Source: Agrobacterium sp. RAC06 (GTDB taxonomy: Bacteria > Pseudomonadota > Alphaproteobacteria > Rhizobiales > Rhizobiaceae). From it: a stretch of 64,000 bases of DNA. The notes beneath the pieces are model-generated. The model was not told where the DNA came from. It ran no database searches and saw only the letters and a list, made by a program, of their open reading frames with translations. How positions within the stretch are numbered: position 1 is the stretch's first letter; each line of letters begins with the position of its first letter. The stretch is taken from NCBI RefSeq assembly GCF_001713475.1, contig NZ_CP016499.1, positions 1,612,001 to 1,676,000 on the forward strand, written 5' to 3'. Positions 63,439 through 64,000 of the stretch are shown here, in pieces. Made by a program: the position numbers and the translations under genes.

Positions 63439-64000
63439 ATGACCGACAGCACGACCGACAAATCGGCCGGCCCTTCCCTACCGTCGATTCCGGACATGAT
63501 TGATGAGTTCAAGACGCCGCCGAGCGAGCCGGGCGGCTGGCTCGATCTTCTGTCGCGCGAACACCTATCCACCACGCTGATGCTGAGCATGGGGGTTGCG
63601 CTCTTTGCCTTTAACGGCTTCTTCGTTTCCACCGTGCTGCCGAGCGCGATTGCCGAGATCGGCGGCGGCCACCTCATCGCCTGGTCCGTCTCACTTTACC
63701 TGATCGGGTCAATCGTCGCCGGCGTGACCGCAGCCCAGTTCAAACAACGCTTCGGCGCCCGCCGCGCCTTGGTCGTGGCGACACTGGTCTTCCTCGTCGG
63801 CACTCTGACGGCAGCGTTTGCGTCGACGATGGAGCAGGTTCTGCTCGGGCGGCTCGGACAGGGGCTCGGCGAAGGCGTGGTCGCCGCGATCTGTTACGCG
63901 CTCATTCCAGCCCTCTATCCGTCGCGTCTGGTGCCCAAGGTCTTTGGCGTGGAAGCGCTGGTGTGGACATGTGCTTCCTTCGGCGGACCGTTTGCGGCCG
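63439..64000 (+). CDS. MFS transporter (partial, C-terminus off the right edge)
   Basis: The first 187 codons of a major facilitator transporter, starting at 63439 ('MTDSTTDKSAGPSLPS'). After a hydrophilic N-terminus of about 45 residues come transmembrane helices ('LSMGVALFAFNGFFVSTVLP', 'LYLIGSIVAGVTAAQF') and the MFS loop 'KQRFGARRALVVATLVFLVG'. The pattern is close to 14-helix drug exporters. The SoxR box upstream suggests induction by redox-active drugs. Confidence 0.85.
   Translation, partial: MTDSTTDKSAGPSLPSIPDMIDEFKTPPSEPGGWLDLLSREHLSTTLMLSMGVALFAFNGFFVSTVLPSAIAEIGGGHLIAWSVSLYLIGSIVAGVTAAQFKQRFGARRALVVATLVFLVGTLTAAFASTMEQVLLGRLGQGLGEGVVAAICYALIPALYPSRLVPKVFGVEALVWTCASFGGPFAA

Overview
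The window is about 64 kb of GC-rich alphaproteobacterial chromosome, most likely from the family Rhizobiaceae (Rhizobium/Agrobacterium type). The evidence is a set of core genes in rhizobial order: smc with a DsbA-like lipoprotein, a DUF721/DciA-like gene divergent from mutY, a CcrM-type GANTC methyltransferase, threonine synthase followed by a mitochondrial-processing-type M16 peptidase, ispH/thrB/rnhA, and a complete aa3 cytochrome oxidase block (ctaC-ctaD-ctaB-coxF-ctaG-ctaE plus DUF983 and surf1). I see no rRNA, tRNA, CRISPR array, insertion sequence or phage. Two genes run off the edges: smc on the left and an MFS transporter on the right.

Layout. 1-3.7 kb: smc and dsbA. 3.8-16.7 kb: an accessory block with a sulfide:quinone oxidoreductase pair, an operon of a TPR/beta-barrel outer-membrane protein (DUF560/Slam-like), a FecR-domain protein with a TbpB-like C-terminus and a CHASE2 class III adenylate cyclase, and convergent to it two tandem SulP transporters carrying STAS and cyclic-nucleotide-binding domains. 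16.8-21.6 kb: DUF721, mutY, a HAD hydrolase, an OmpA-like protein, ccrM. 21.7-34.8 kb: small accessory genes, including a DUF6471/membrane-protein pair, tautomerase, nitronate monooxygenase, bioY with BioR-type boxes and a GntR regulator, a ParDE pair, an ArsR-controlled monooxygenase pair, an SMR pump with TetR, a lipid kinase, an LLM monooxygenase divergent from an XRE-cupin regulator, and a lipoprotein; dispersed palindromic repeats lie among them. 35.1-46.7 kb: thrC, M16 peptidase, acetyltransferase, a GGDEF-EAL protein, LysE exporter, AraC regulator, YqgE, DsbD-N-like protein, peroxiredoxin, Dabb protein, rnhA. 46.7-51.9 kb: thrB, HicAB, a PAS-GGDEF-EAL protein, ispH, DUF1304. 52-58.5 kb: oxidase block. 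58.9-64 kb: IalB-like protein, tldD, a glyoxalase-fold protein, a D,D-carboxypeptidase with SPOR domain, soxR and the MFS transporter.

How the genes may work together. The most unusual part is 5.8-16.7 kb. The cyclase can make cAMP, and the two SulP transporters beside it keep the residues that bind a cyclic nucleotide. The cyclase is translationally coupled to a FecR-domain exported protein, which is itself paired with a Slam-like outer-membrane barrel. Both transcription units carry the same 15-bp motif in their upstream regions. I infer an envelope-sensing module that controls anion transport through cAMP. This block also appears to separate DUF721 from dsbA, two genes I remember as adjacent in related genomes. 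Other local circuits readable from sequence are the BioR box at bioY, a pair of palindromic operators between an ArsR regulator and its divergent monooxygenase pair, a TetR-type palindrome before an SMR pump, and a SoxR box between soxR and an MFS pump.
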